From NCBI GenBank assembly GCA_945859605.1, contig OX243816.1, forward strand, positions 40,413,325 to 40,477,324: 64,000 nt of DNA, given 5' to 3'. Positions 9,058 through 20,993 of this stretch are shown piece by piece. The stretch comes from Lumbricus rubellus (lineage: Eukaryota > Annelida > Clitellata > Crassiclitellata > Lumbricidae). The position numbers were made by a program, and so were the translations under genes. Under the pieces are notes generated by a model that did not search any database, was not told the origin of the DNA, and was given only the letters and a program-made list of their open reading frames with translations. Within the stretch, counting starts at the first letter, position 1, and each line of letters opens with the position of its first letter.

Positions 9058-10566
9058 GGACTTTGAGTGTGGAGGAATAAATTAGTTATCGAAAACTCCA
9101 ACAAATTATCTGCCTGTATTGCCCTGACGATTAAAAATGGTGATTGACGTTTCGTCGGCACACCTATCCAGTTGTGTTGTTACCCAACAGGCTAGAAATG
9201 AATAGTCCTGCGCTGACTGAACTCTGTCTGTCTCTCTGTCTGTGTCTCTCTGTCTGTCTATCTTTCTCTCTCCAGATCTCTAGCTCTGTCACTCTATCAC
9301 AGAAGATCAGGTTTGAGAAGGAGAGATGAAGATTAATGGGCCAGTGGCGACCCGCTCTAATACGCCGAGGCAAAGAAAATGGACGCTGCCAATGTCTATA
9401 TTCATTCATTCAGACATTTTTATGGCGCTCCTTCAAGTACAAACTACTCAGAGGCACTACCGACTCCAGCGCGCCTAAAAGGAACCGTTTTAAGTTTAGT
9501 AAGGAACGATGGTGGTAGAGTCCCAGGATGTAGGCGTAGCTCAAAAGGATGACCATTCCAGACCTCTAGTGTCCACTCACGGATGTACAATATGTTTTTA
9601 TGGAGGATCAAATCCGTAACGCACAATTTGTATAGCTCCATCGCTGTCAATGAATTACGTCGCTAAATAAACGTAGAAGATGAAAATAATAGGCCTACTA
9701 TTTGTATGAATTCATGTTGAAAAAAGACGAGTGCGGGCCTAAACAACAAGAATGTTAGAAATAATTCTTTGAGAGAAATCTAATTTCCAAATTATTGTGC
9801 TGAGGCAGTTCTATACACGCACAATTGTAATAATATTCAGTCTGAATAGGCAAATCACACATTGAGGAGACTCAAGCAAACGATGAACAAGAACAAGAAC
9901 ATCGCGCATGCTGCAGCCGCATCCCTATAATATAATTTATAAGAACTCCGTCATGCACCGTCTGCACTCGTATAGATTAGTGCCAGTCCACAGGCTAGAG
10001 AAAGAAGGAGGTGACACTAATCGTCTTTGTTATGACAATGTCGTTAAACAGCAACAAGGCAACAGCAACACCAAAGGATAAACAATACGAAACCACAATC
10101 ATGTAGACTACAATAATTATGCGGCTCAGCCCTCTGTCAATCACTGATAAGCCTAAATAGCCTATTTCACGCCTTCCAGTGTTATCATTCGTCTTTGTAA
10201 AAACGCGAGCGTATTCATGGTGTCGGTGACTGCAGGCAGCTTGCCGCAGTATAGCATAATTATAATATTATAAGCACTTGTTCAACGTGGTGTCTGCTGG
10301 GCAGTGCTGGCAGAATCTGGTGTTCAAACCTGCTGACAAGCTTAGCGTTTGGACAACAGTAGCATAATAATATTCAACGTGGTGCCTTTTTTATGTTTAG
10401 ACTTGCTGAAAAGTGCTCGGATAACATTAAGCTGTCTATCTGTAATAAATTTTAACATTTCACTGCTTATCCCGGGCGATCGGATAAGTCAATAGGCCTA
10501 CATAAACGTTCACCAAGTTTTATTATATAAAAATCGACCATCATTTCAATACAAGTTCATCCTGCG
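9058..10566 (+). other. Intergenic spacer between the two lectin genes
   Basis: No convincing gene is seen. It holds TCTG-rich sequence at 9220-9290 whose flank (about 9130-9230) recurs at 11575-11690, SINE-tail-like sequence near 9425-9480, the SINE-like module at 9969-10085, and about 300 bp (10200-10560) homologous to the region upstream of copy 1 (1980-2250). That last part presumably contains the promoter. I could not identify a TATA box or transcription start. Confidence 0.6.
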
Positions 10567-10932
10567 ATGATGTGTGCAACTCTTGCATCAAACAGGGCAT
10601 GTTTTACTAATCTAGAATTGGTTCGCCTGACTCTTGCGCTGGGATTTATCAGAGGCAAGATCAACGCCGAGTCCTTCGTACAAACATTGGATGACAATGG
10701 AACTGTTTTGTGCGCCACAGAGAAACCGTCGTTTGTCTTTGAGCCTCATCAGCTGGAACGTGTTCAGTTGACCGGAACGACGTGTGTTCCGCTTGGAGTG
10801 TACTGCGCATGGAGGTGTGGATCGGAACCGATCTGCACCAACTTCAACTACAGAGAAGACGCTATGAGATGCGAACTGTTCTACTACACGCCTTGTAACT
10901 ACGAACCGATTCAATTCTGTAGCCACATGCAG
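10567..10932 (+). CDS. Exon 1, copy 2: leader and PAN/apple-like domain
   Basis: 122 codons from the conserved ATG to HMQ, with the hydrophobic leader ELVRLTLALGFI. The PAN cysteines of copy 1 are all kept. The same CAG|GCAAAT sequence follows. Beyond about 15 nt past that point the two copies diverge strongly, which is what an exon-intron border there would give. Confidence 0.8.
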
Positions 10933-13900
10933 GCAAATATACCTTTTGATTGATACTTACCGGTACTTTTAAAAGATTACCCAATTAAACCCTTGCCAAA
11001 CTCATAGCACTTCTGAAGTTCTGAGACTTAAGGTATACATGTAGGCCTACAATATATGCTTTTGGATAAGTTTCTGCTGGTGGAGACCTCAGGCAAATTA
11101 TCCGTTCAAAGACTGTTATTTTCCACGTTCTTAGATAATTAAATTAGACTTTGGCAATTACACCCATGGTATTTTGGGGGTTTAAGCAATATTCCCTTTT
11201 GGAGTAGCTAGTCACTGCTAGTGTCATATTCCACTTCTGGGAAATATCGTGTGGAATAATACAAAGCCTATCTTCTATTTCCCAAGATCAGTCAGTAGGC
11301 CTACATCGCCTGCTACGCTATAAACTCGAGATAATCGTAATAATTATACACTGCAGATCTTGGACCACTCTTATTGGCAAATGTAGGCTAATCCTGAGTC
11401 AATCCTACGCTGATGACCTCCAGGCATAATGTCCACTGTCCACAGTGCCCAGCATCTGCCGCTGCTGCTGCGGTTCGAAAATCATAGAAGTGAACAGGGC
11501 CTACGGCATTTAAATGTGCCCGTTTGCTGGTTAGCATCTTGCACTGTTAACACATACCTTGGAGTTCAAAATGCATGCCAGAATGATTAAAAATGGGATT
11601 GACCTTTCCTCAGCACACCTCTCCAGTTGTGCTGTTACCCAACCATCTAGAAATGAATAGGCCTGTGCTGACTGAACTCTAACTGTGTGTCTGTATGTAT
11701 CTGTCTGTCTGTGTCTGTCTGTATGTCTGTTTCTCTGTCTCTGTCGCACACACACACAATTAGTAGTGCCATGGAAACCCTGGAGGCCTGGATGTCCTCT
11801 GACCGTTTGCGACTGAACCCTACCAAGACGCAATATAATTATCTGGTTTGGTAACGTCAACAACTGGCAAAAATGGACGTGAAAGTCTTAGCATTAGAGT
11901 TTCCTCTGATTATTTTCTCACCTTTTGTGCGGAACCCAACTTTCATTCGGTATATAAACCTGCTATGCCGAAGCTGTTACTATCAGTTGCGTCAGCTTAA
12001 GGTGGTCTCTCGCTCTGTCTTTTTAGTGGTGTCTCTACGTACATGTAGTTTCCCGCCTTGACTACAGTGCAGCGCCCTCTATCATGGGCTACCGTCTCAC
12101 CGGATTGGCTGCCTGGAACGGGTCCTCCGCTCTGCGGCGCGACTTATTGACCATGCATATTCCAAAATAGGGCTACACGTATGTCTCATCTTATATGCGG
12201 GATATCTTACACTGGCTCCCTTCTCGACAGCGGATTGCAAGCAGGGTCTGTGCGTTGCGGTGCATTGAGGGACTAGCTCCACCGTATCTTCGAGAACTGT
12301 GTTGTTCCACCTTAGGAGTTAAGCGTCGATCCACCCTTCGATCGGCGAACCAAGCTGAGCTTCTGGTTCCCCGCTCGCGGACTGCTATCCGACAGCGTCG
12401 TTCATTATCTGTTGCTGGTCCTACAACCTGGAATGTTCTCTCTGTTATACTGCGCTTAATTCCCAGAGGTCACTCCGCTCTGTTTGTTAAGAACCTAAAA
12501 ACTGTCTTATTTAGCCGTGGTTGGCCGGGAGCGCTTCTGAGTAGCCTATCTTGAAGAGGCGCTATATAAATTTCTGAAATAAATAAAATTTAAGTAAATA
12601 CTCCCATTGGCAACGTGACCTCAGCCACCCTCTGGCAAAACTAGTAGGTAGGCCTAGTGCTGTTTTGCTCCTGTGCGCTCGGGTTCCATTCTAAACGTGT
12701 CGGATGACTAGGTTGGCACATAGGCCTAATGTCATCGAGCAGCGTAACCGTGATGGCTATGACCCACGTGGAGTTGGGGTGCTAATGCCTCATACCATTG
12801 TATGAATGAGCACTTGTTATGGCGCCACTTCAAGATACCTACTCAGCGGCGTTCCCAACTAGGCATGAGCAATTGCGACTGAAGGACTTGCCCGGGTTGC
12901 ATATAGGCATTCCGTACCCGATTTCGTAGCATTGCATGCCATAACGCTTTTTCATTGACCGGTTCCAGATTATGAATATTCATAACCAATGACGTGTTTA
13001 GTGCCTTCTCGTGCGCTGTTGTTGTTGCTGCTGTTGTTGGCTTAAGGGGGGGATGTCCGATTGCGGTGCGCTTAAAGTTATAAAGAGTTTCCATTCGATA
13101 GTGAAGTAATCGAAATTGTGAAGGTAGAGCAAAAATAAAATGCAAAGATTACGCGTTGTTACGTGCGTGCCAGCGAATATGTCATCCACCAACTCATCGC
13201 TTCAATAATATTACGCTGTGGTCCACAGCTATTAGGGCCTATATCAGGTAGGCTATGTGATGCATCAGGCGTCTGCTTCGTTGAATCAACCGCCTCCTGC
13301 GATACCAAAAATCAAAACTGCGCTACAGAAGTCATTACATTAGATTTTACTAGACTTCAGTTGCCTAAATTCGCACCAGTTGAAATTAGTGTTCTACACA
13401 TTCCCAATTGTAACTCTAAAAGCTCTACATGTAGGTTTATTCAGTTTTCGTGAACTGTCTCATCTTCCATGCCTAGCCTACTGTTCGATAACCAGTAATA
13501 TTTCGAGCTTAAGTACAGTTGTTCATGTCAATCTCAGTTCAAGTGAAAATCATCCTAAATTTAAACCTATGTGTAGTCTATGCGCAATTGCATATAATTA
13601 CAGGCCTAAATACGTTTTATTAAGATATGTGACGGTTAGGCCTATCTTCATTCAAATAGTTCAAATTTGATTATTTTGAATCATGAATCAGAACCCTTTG
13701 CATCCACGTTCACAGACCTTCTAATTCCACGTTCTGACTTCCTGACAGGAATAGATTTGTAGAAACACTTCTGTACAGTTAAAAACTAGCAAAAAAGGGC
13801 ATTGTTCTCCGATTGGAAGTAATTTACCATGGAAGATGGGAAAGGCAAGAAGGGTTGTGGCGTTATGCAGTTCAAAATTTTTTTAAAAACAGTTATGTAA

Positions 13901-15032
13901 GAGTGAACGTTACTGCTGAATTATGAATAGCCTAAGTAGGTCTACCAATAAAAGTATTAATATGAATGCAAGTAGCCTTATGGCTTCACATAATAGAAAG
14001 GCATTTGCTAAAAACATCAGTGTTACTCTGTTATCATTGCTCATCAATAAATAATATTATCCTTCTTCAACAATACGGTTGACAGGCCGCAATCTATAAT
14101 AGTCTAATGACAACTTGTCACGATTCAGACATAGCGAAGTCCTAACATTTACAGCTTGACCTACCTGCCAATTGCTTACATTTTGAATACAATTATTAAA
14201 CTAAAATCGGGTGTTTAAATTTTTGGGTGAGGAAGTATAATAATAATAATTTTCGTCTATTCAGCAATCCGGTTGAAAGACCGCAATCGGTTACAGTTGA
14301 AACAGTTTTATTGCAGGAACTCAGATTACAGAATACACAAATCTTAACTACCCGTATATTAGCTGAACAGACAGCCTGCAATAGGCTACATGTAGCTAAA
14401 ACAGTTTAATTACAAAGCATATCCGCACAATAATATATCACGCAACGCAGCTTTATTATCCCATTACATGCAAAACTGTTTGGTGTAGGCACTTTTAAAT
14501 CTTGGCAGGTAACTTCCATATAGCCTACTAGGCCTAATGGACGCAAAGGCTGCGCGTTATTAAACATAATAGCCTAAGATTATTGATATTGCCAACGCAA
14601 AGTCTGTAAACAAAACGTGCTTAATGATGTCACTGGTTATGAATATTCATAATATGGGATCGGCCAATGAAAAGGCGCTTAAGGCTGACAAGGCTACGAA
14701 ATCGGGGTACGGAATGCCTATATGCGCCCGGGTTTCCTACGCGCGGGGCTGAGACAGCTTGAGGTGGATTTGAACCCGAAACATTCCGGCTCGAAGGCAC
14801 CGAACATACAATTACCACACGGAGCCACACAATGCTTCGTAGCGTTGAAAGACGGCCTTAGCTCTGCGGATGATCGTGTGTGTGTGTGAATGTATGTATG
14901 TATGTATGTATGTATGTATGTATGTATGTATGTATGTATGTATGTATGTATGTATGTATGTATGTATGTATGTATGTATGTATGTATGTATGTATGTATG
15001 TATGTATGTATGTATGTATGTATGTATGTATG

Positions 15033-15063
<31 letters not shown>

Positions 15064-18000
15064 TACTATGTATGTATGTATGTATGTATGTATGTATGTG
15101 TGTGTGCGTGTGTGTAATACTTTTGTTTTGTAGCTTCACATCATGCATTGCATAAACTGTAAGTGGGTGCAGAAACATGTTCAGACTAAACGGACTGATG
15201 GATTGTCTGCCATTCGTCAGTATCAGGAGAATCACATGAATGGATTCAGTTCACGTGTCTGTCCACAACGCTAGAGAATTTAAAACTGACTATTCTGCTT
15301 CAAATGCATCTATGAAAATCGTCTGGTACAATTTTGTGTTGATGTCAAGCTGCAGTAATCGCTCCAACAGGCTGGCGCGGAATCGATAAACCTACAATTA
15401 TTGTCCAGTGCAATTTTACGACATCAGAATGAAACTCTAGAGCTCTACTGAAACTGTTTTCTATGGCTTGGCGTAGGCATATACCTGTTTGCGCTGAAGA
15501 CAATAATACAGTAGGCTACATCAATGTCAGATGTTACCTTAAAGCGAGGAGAGTAGAGGAGCGGATTGGAGAGGAGAGGAAAGGAGAGGATATGAGAGGA
15601 AAGGAGAGGAAACGAGAGAAGAGAGGGTATGAGAGAACAGGATCGGAGAGGATAAGAGAGGAAAGAAATAGAAAGGAGAGGGTAGAATAGAGTTGAGTAA
15701 AAGCGACTAGAGAGAATGAGTGCATAGAGTACAGGAGAGAAGAAGGAAGAGAGGAGAGAGAAGCGGGAAGAGAGCGGGGAATGGTGGGAAAACAAGGGAG
15801 TGGAGGAGAGGCGAAGGAAGGAGAGGGAAGTTGAGAGTCAAACAAACCAACTCAACGGAAATGTAAATTTAGAGTGAAAGTCACATTGTACAAATAAAAT
15901 AAAATTAGAGCCCATAATACTTAAAACTCTTTTCTTAATTTTCAGCCTAAAGACCTGACCAGCAGCAACTGTGAAAAATCAAGTATGTGGCATCAACTCT
16001 ATGAAACTTAGTTCGACTAAGTATGCATAAGTTATTTCACTAATTAAGCTTAGGCCTACCTTTTCGTCTTGTTTATCATATCTTGATGTCACACTAGATA
16101 GTTCTCCTAACTTTACTGAAGACACTATTTTCCCAGCTTACTCGCTCATCCTATTTCCAGCTAAGCCATCTCACCTATTCACAGATCTGTTCAGCTTCGA
16201 CATTTATCTCAACTGCTCATTCATTTGTTTGTTCACAGATAAATTAAGTTAATTCCCTGCCCCTTGGCCTTTATACAGTGACGTCCTTCTATTTCCTCTA
16301 TAGCTCCAGTTTGTGCTCAACGCTGCTCCTAGACTGATAGCCTATCTTCCTCGATTCTTCTACAAATCTACATGTATATTCATGAATGAACAAATTCTCT
16401 GGCTACCTCTCTCTGCCTGTATTCAATTCAAAGTTCTTGTTTTGGGTATCAAGTCTCAACAGGAGTATCATATCATATCCGGAGTATCTTTGTGATCTCA
16501 TAGGCTACTTCGTTGCTCTCTCTGCAAGTTCGCTGTTTCCTCCGAGTTCCTTTGATCGGTTTGATTTCTTTTCTTCCTCCGTCAAGACTATAATTATGGC
16601 TCAATACAGATGCTTTGCGTGCATAGGCATTTCTCTATGGTTTGAACTTTATTTCGCTCCGCTTTTATCTCTGGTAGTAGCCTATTTCATCATCTTTCCC
16701 TAACCTCAAATTCTGCTTATCTCTCGGGGCACGCACTTGGAGCGCATCTGAAAGGCCTTTCTTGCTGAGAAAAGCGATTTATAGAACTGGCTATAGGCTA
16801 CAATTGAATGCTAGGCCTATACAGTATACAATAACCTCAACGCTATACGCGCATTCATGCATGAGCTTATAATTATAGACGAGAAACACTCGCATGCCTA
16901 TACATGTAGGAATTAGGATAGGCCTACTATAGGCTACATTGCAGAAGAACTGTTTGATCAAGACTAACCGATATAAAGGTCCTCCAAAAATCGTTCTTTC
17001 TCGATTACTGCCTTCACAAGCCCTAGAATCACGTTGGCTAATAGGTTAATAAGCCCACGCATGTGGGGCAATGTTTAGGCCTATAATATTTTTCACTACT
17101 CTGCTCACAATCCGTTTATGGCACCATGCTATTGTACAAAATATTCAAAGGAAGACCTAGTATTGGGAAGAGACCTGCATTTGGTTAGAGCTGAATGGAA
17201 TAATAAAGGCCTATAGTTCTGTCAATCCTTCGATGCATTGGCCCATGTTGTAAATATACGTTTAAATATGCCATAGGCCTAATCTATTTCAATTGTTTAA
17301 TGCTCGTAGAATTAGGCTACAGTTAATTAGAAATTGAGATTTTATCATACACTTGTTGGGTCATATAGGCCTAATGTAATGTGATTGAATTGCTTTGTCT
17401 TACTCTACCTTACATAAAACTTGTACGAAAAGTATCCTACCTTAGAAACCACTGCAACGTGTCTAACACCATTACGCTGTTCCTTCCCATTCACGTACAA
17501 CGGGTTCCTGCTCTACAGCTGCACCCAGAACGTAACAGATCCCGTCAATGTTGGATGCTTCGCCGACAACAGAGTCTGGATAACTTGTCCACCGTGTCAA
17601 ATCGGTAAGTTAATTCAACTCCCTTCTCCGAGCTTCTCGTCATCACAAACCCCAGGACGGTTTATAAGGAATTCTTAGAACTGCACCACCACTTCTTTCC
17701 TTTCTCATCATCCATGGTAACTTACTTCCAATCGCAGGAGAATGACCTTTTTGCTAGTTTTAACGGTATACGCCTACCGGTACAGAAGTGATTCTACAAC
17801 TATACACAAATCCATTTGGAACTGCACATTTTGTGTACAGATGCACATTAAAAAAGGCCTGAAACCACATCCTTAATTATAAGTCACTTCATTGGTTAAC
17901 AACCATCGAGCGAATCCACCTAAAAGTTCTCTCATTAACCTACAACTCCCTATAATACGCCTTGAACAGATAACTTCGCTAACTCTGCACCCTGCAGCCA

Positions 18001-19425
18001 GCCGGCTCTACCAGATCATCCGCCTCACTCTGTTTCTCTGTCTGTTTCTCTGTCTGTCTGTCTCTGTCTCGACTGCGGGTCACTTCAGTCATCTCAAGTT
18101 CTCCAACCGGTGTCACATCCAACACAGCACCACACAAGTGGAATGATCTGCCTCTTGAATTCTGCCCATTTTCGGTTTCTTCGCCATCATTAGGCCTACT
18201 AATCACTCGCCATTCCTCACCAGGCTCCTCTATCTGACACACCTATACGACTTTCCATTCGAAATTGAAGTCAAACCTCATCGAAAACTGTTACTCTGTT
18301 TCATCTGATAGCAGGCGCGGATTCAGGGGGGGGGCGGAGCCGGCGTACGCCCCCCCTAAACCTGCCGAACTGACCTAAAACTAATATAATTGCAATTTGG
18401 GAATAGGATGCTCGAAGTAGCTGGACCGGCAGAATGGAGCTCTCTTACCGGAGCTCTCTTGCCTACTTACCTGAGTTGCTAGCAGACGTTACCCACGTGA
18501 CCAATGACTTTTGCCGTGACGTCATTCACAAAGTTCATGTACAGACAAAATTTACGTAGGCTAAATAGAAATTGGTCCATTTAAAATGTGTCGAGTGGTC
18601 CGCCGTCAAAACGGCTTAAACAAGCAGTTTTATCATTCGCGAATAAGCCGACTGCCGTTGGTAAGACATAAGCCTATCTTAGGCCTATATCTCAAAAGAT
18701 GGCATATGATTATCATTATAATTTTGGAATTCGTCGTGCTGATTATAGCCGCCGAAGGCGTTCAGCTGCCGATATTATGGACAAAAGCAAATCAAAGGAT
18801 ATAGAACTAGGCCTGCTCCAGGGCTTAAAGTGTGGCAGGACGGCCATGGACGGCGTCCTGGCATTTATTTTCGAAGCAGGACGTCGTCCTATGACTTATT
18901 TGGCCAGCACGGTCGTCCATGACTGCATGGACGCCGTCCATGCAGTTACGGACGACCGGCCATGACTGCCTAAAAATGGCTCCATTTGAGGTCGACACAG
19001 CCAAAAATGCGCTGGTCGCTGGGGCTCCGCCCCAGACCCCGCTGGGGCAGCTTACGGTAAAGACAAAACAAAACCTTTCTCTTTTACAATAACATTTTGA
19101 TTTTTATTGTTATCCTGGTAGCTTGCGACACTGAAAAACCACTTATTCTTGAAGTTTTCGCGACTTTATCGTTCACAAATTGCTGGCAAACAAGAGCCTA
19201 AAATGGCTCCATTTGAGGTCGACACAGTCAAAAATGCGCTGGTCGCTGGGGCTCCGCCCCAGACCCCGCTGGGGGAGCTTACGACGCTCCCCCAGACCCC
19301 CTAGTCGGGATGGGCTTCGTGCCTTCGGCACTCGCAACTTCCCGCATTCGGCGCCGCCACTGACGACCAATCAGACCTGCAATACAGCGTCCTGGCACTT
19401 TTTTACACTTTAAGCACTCTATATG

Positions 19426-19471
<46 letters not shown>

Positions 19472-20993
19472 GCCTACATAATTACGAGATTGTATTGGTA
19501 GTATTTACGCCCCCCCTAACCAGAAATCCTGGATCCGCCCCTGGATAGGCTACTCCACCGTCCAATTCCCGACCCAGAAGACACCCACCTTAGTAGGCCT
19601 AGCTACTACGCACCTCTGATCCTCTTCCAACCGGACTCGCGCCTCTTCTGGACTTCTCTTACGGCCGGGTGACCCTTTTGGCTCAACGCAGCGCTCGTGA
19701 ATAAGCTGGTGTCCCACGCTTGGCTTTCGAGTGACGTTCTGGAAGCTTGGAGATTAGCCTACGATTACAACTCCCGTGAGTCCCGTCTGTTTAGCGGAGC
19801 GTGTAGACCTACTAGAAGTTCAAAACGTGGGTAGGTTCACTGCTATGGCCTACTGATTAGTAAAACTGGGCTGGTCGACCCATTAAGGGCCGGTAGTGTA
19901 TACCTACAAAATGTCACAATCATTAGCATACTAAATTGCAGCAGAATTATGCGCAAAAACATAGTCCAAGATATATCCTTAATTCTTATTACCATTATTT
20001 GTGAGCCAAATTAAGGCAGCTGCGGACCTTCACCGTTGCCATATCCACCAGAGAAAACAGTTAAACCGGGAAGCCAGAAAACCGCGTCATCGAAAATATT
20101 AAATAGAACTGAGAATTTCTGTCATTAAGCTAAACTTCGCTGTGTTGAACTCCACATACCTAAGAAAAAAAACCCATAATAACATGTAATGATAACAACT
20201 AATATAGTAGCCTAATAATAACTCAACTTGCTTAAAAGAGAGCGTAATTTTTCGAAGTTGCTTTAGTGAAGACGGGTTGGTTTTTCTCCTCTTAATTTGT
20301 TTCCACTAAACTTGCTTACTAATTTTATAGCATAGGCCTAACTGTTCAAAGTTGTTTCAGTGAACCTTGCTTTCTTTTATTTCAGACTACGTTGCTCAGA
20401 ATGTCACCATCAACATAACAATTCCGACAATCAACCCGACTCAAGTCATTTCAGTTGACAACTGGATCGTCGTACAGCAAAGACTCGACAGCTCAACTAA
20501 TTTCCAACGCAACTGGTCCGAATACAGAAACGGATTCGGGACCTACAACTTCAATTACTGGATGGGTCTGGAAAGGATGCACCAACTGACGACCTCAAGT
20601 CAGTACAAGCTCAGAATAGAAATCTACTATCCGACGCTTCAACAGTGGCGATCCGCCGAGTACAGTTCCTTTGTGATCGATGCCGAAGCAAACAATTACA
20701 CTCTGCACGTCAATGGATTTTCCGGCGATGCTAGCAATAATTTGATGGCGGCGACCAGTCAGGCCAGAAGTAACAACGGAATGCAGTTCAGTACACCCGA
20801 TGTAGATAACGACAAATCAACAGTGGCTTGTTCGTACAAAGAAACGGGAGGCTGGTGGTTCAACGCATGCACCTACATAACTCTGAACGGTTCATTCAAT
20901 ATGACAAACCCGATTGATAATCGATTCGAGTACTACGTTGGAGCAACTAAAACGCCCATATCGATGAGTCGAATGATGAGTAGGCAAGTCTAA
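10567..20993 (+). CDS. PAN / FN2-like / fibrinogen-domain secreted protein, copy 2
   Basis: Proposed join of 10567-10932, 15946-15982, 17446-17604 and 20386-20993, giving 389 codons plus stop. Domain order, exon phases and the lengths of exons 2-4 are identical to copy 1; exon 1 is one codon shorter. The reading frame is intact, so this looks like a second functional tandem gene and not a relic. Differences in the FReD include VACSYKETGGWWFNAC in place of NACSGTGAGGWWYNAC, next to the likely ligand pocket. Its introns are much larger than those of copy 1 because of later insertions (12899-14725, 18312-19543 and others). Confidence 0.8.
11755..12592 (+). mobile_element. Degenerate L2-type LINE relic
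   Basis: Plus-strand frames show WMSSDRLRLNPTKTQ, DILHWLPSRQRIASRV, an ELLVPRSRTA-like segment and a C-terminus with GRGWPGA-like residues. They are interrupted by stops and a missing RT core. It ends with the GAGCGCTTCTGAGTAG...AAGAGGCGCTATATAAAT 3' structure and AAATAAAT. Absent from copy 1 at the matching site (about 3040). Confidence 0.8.
12786..12898 (-). mobile_element. SINE family 1, 3' half (split by a later insertion)
   Basis: The SINE tail/body is homologous to 3217-3365 in copy 1. It is interrupted at the TSD GCCCGGGTT by the element at 12899-14725 and resumes at 14726. Confidence 0.8.
12899..14725. mobile_element. 1.8-kb DNA transposon with 100-bp TIRs and 9-bp TSD
   Basis: Both ends begin GCATATAGGCATTCCGTACC on opposite strands, and the inverted similarity runs for about 100 bp (to a TATGAATATTCATAACCA palindromic motif) at roughly 80-85% identity. 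The flanks are an exact 9-bp duplication GCCCGGGTT (12890-12898 and 14726-14734), and the insertion splits a SINE, which confirms the borders. A 9-bp TSD with long TIRs suggests a Mutator-like or related non-autonomous element. No transposase is recognisable inside. An open frame at 13163-13453 has no features I recognise. A dispersed repeat lies at 13700-13880. Confidence 0.9.
13700..13880 (+). repeat. Dispersed repeat (copies at 17705-17850 and 59590-59745)
   Basis: Shared words are CACTTCTGTAC, AAAACTAGCAAAAA, GATTGGAAGTAATT and CATGGAAGATGG. The copy at 17705-17850 is in reverse orientation. All three are AT-rich and non-coding. The family is unidentified. Confidence 0.7.
14726..14833 (-). 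mobile_element. SINE family 1, tRNA-like head
   Basis: This is the continuation of the SINE at 12786-12898. On the minus strand it has the B-box GGTTCAAATCC and the CACCTCAAGC segment shared with 3217-3453. Confidence 0.8.
14885..15105 (+). repeat. (TATG)n microsatellite, about 50 units
   Basis: Nearly perfect TATG repeats, with one ATACTATG interruption at about 15062. They give long artefactual frames of YVCM or IHTY repeats on both strands, which are not genes. Confidence 0.97.
15545..15835 (+). repeat. Polypurine tract, copy 2
   Basis: A GAGAGGA-rich run homologous to 4020-4720 of copy 1 but less than half as long. It lies just upstream of exon 2. Confidence 0.9.
15946..15982 (+). CDS. 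Exon 2, copy 2: 37-nt linker exon
   Basis: The acceptor TTTTCAG and donor CAA|GTATGT are both conserved. It encodes the same peptide as copy 1, PKDLTSSNCEKS. Outside the splice sites the sequence soon diverges; the old extension past the donor (WHQLYET then stop) would end the protein. Confidence 0.6.
15990..16800 (+). mobile_element. Degenerate L2/CR1-type LINE relic, copy 2
   Basis: Homologue of 4960-5790, with the RT thumb remnants VLNAAPRLIAYLPRF and LWLPLSACIQFKVL. No SINE is present at the site occupied in copy 1. Confidence 0.65.
17446..17604 (+). CDS. Exon 3, copy 2: fibronectin-II-like domain
   Basis: 159 nt, phase 1-1, with the acceptor CCTACCTTAG and donor ATCG|GTAAGT. It encodes CSFPFTYNGFLLYSC and the later Cys pair. 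It keeps the Gly-Cys in place of Trp-Cys. There are roughly a dozen substitutions against copy 1, several of them amino-acid changing. Confidence 0.82.
17880..18300 (+). mobile_element. LINE 3' relic, copy 2
   Basis: Frames include a TAPHKWNDLPLEF-like stretch, typical of LINE RT C-termini (APxxWNxLPxxxR). It is homologous to 6727-7110. The TCTG run is shorter here. Confidence 0.55.
18312..19543. mobile_element. hAT-like non-autonomous element
   Basis: The left end is CAGGCGCGGATTCAGG and the right end, read on the reverse strand, CAGGGGCGGATCCAGG, a common hAT-type terminus. The C-rich subterminal GCCCCCCCTAA also occurs at both ends. Only GATAG is shared by the flanks, so an 8-bp TSD is not proven. 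Inside are two direct copies (about 85 bp, at about 18970 and 19197) of a TGGCTCCATTTGAGGTCGAC / GCTGGTCGCTGGGGCTCCGC block, GGACG-rich palindromic sequence at 18835-18960 and a (TA)n run at 19425-19470. No transposase was found. Confidence 0.7.
19544..20385 (+). other. Rest of intron 3, copy 2
   Basis: No gene is seen. About 19990-20385 is homologous to the intron sequence before exon 4 in copy 1 (7260-7440 and 7813-7913). The remainder is unique, apart from a TTGGCTTTCGAGTG word that also occurs at about 27340. Confidence 0.6.
20386..20993 (+). CDS. Exon 4, copy 2: fibrinogen-like domain
   Basis: The acceptor CTTTTATTTCAG leads into a 608-nt phase-1 exon, exactly as long as in copy 1. The first approximately 310 nt differ from copy 1 at only two positions. 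Differences cluster in the second half (for example MAATSQARSNNG, VACSYKETGGWWFN, NPIDNRF). The calcium-site DVDNDKS is intact. Confidence 0.92.

Noticed and set aside
13163..13453. 96-aa ORF inside the 1.8-kb element as a transposase
   Set aside because: No DDE or zinc-finger motif, too short, and no supporting homologue in the window.
14858..15235. Frames of IHTY, YVCM or MYVC repeats
   Set aside because: Products of the TATG microsatellite on both strands; no gene context.
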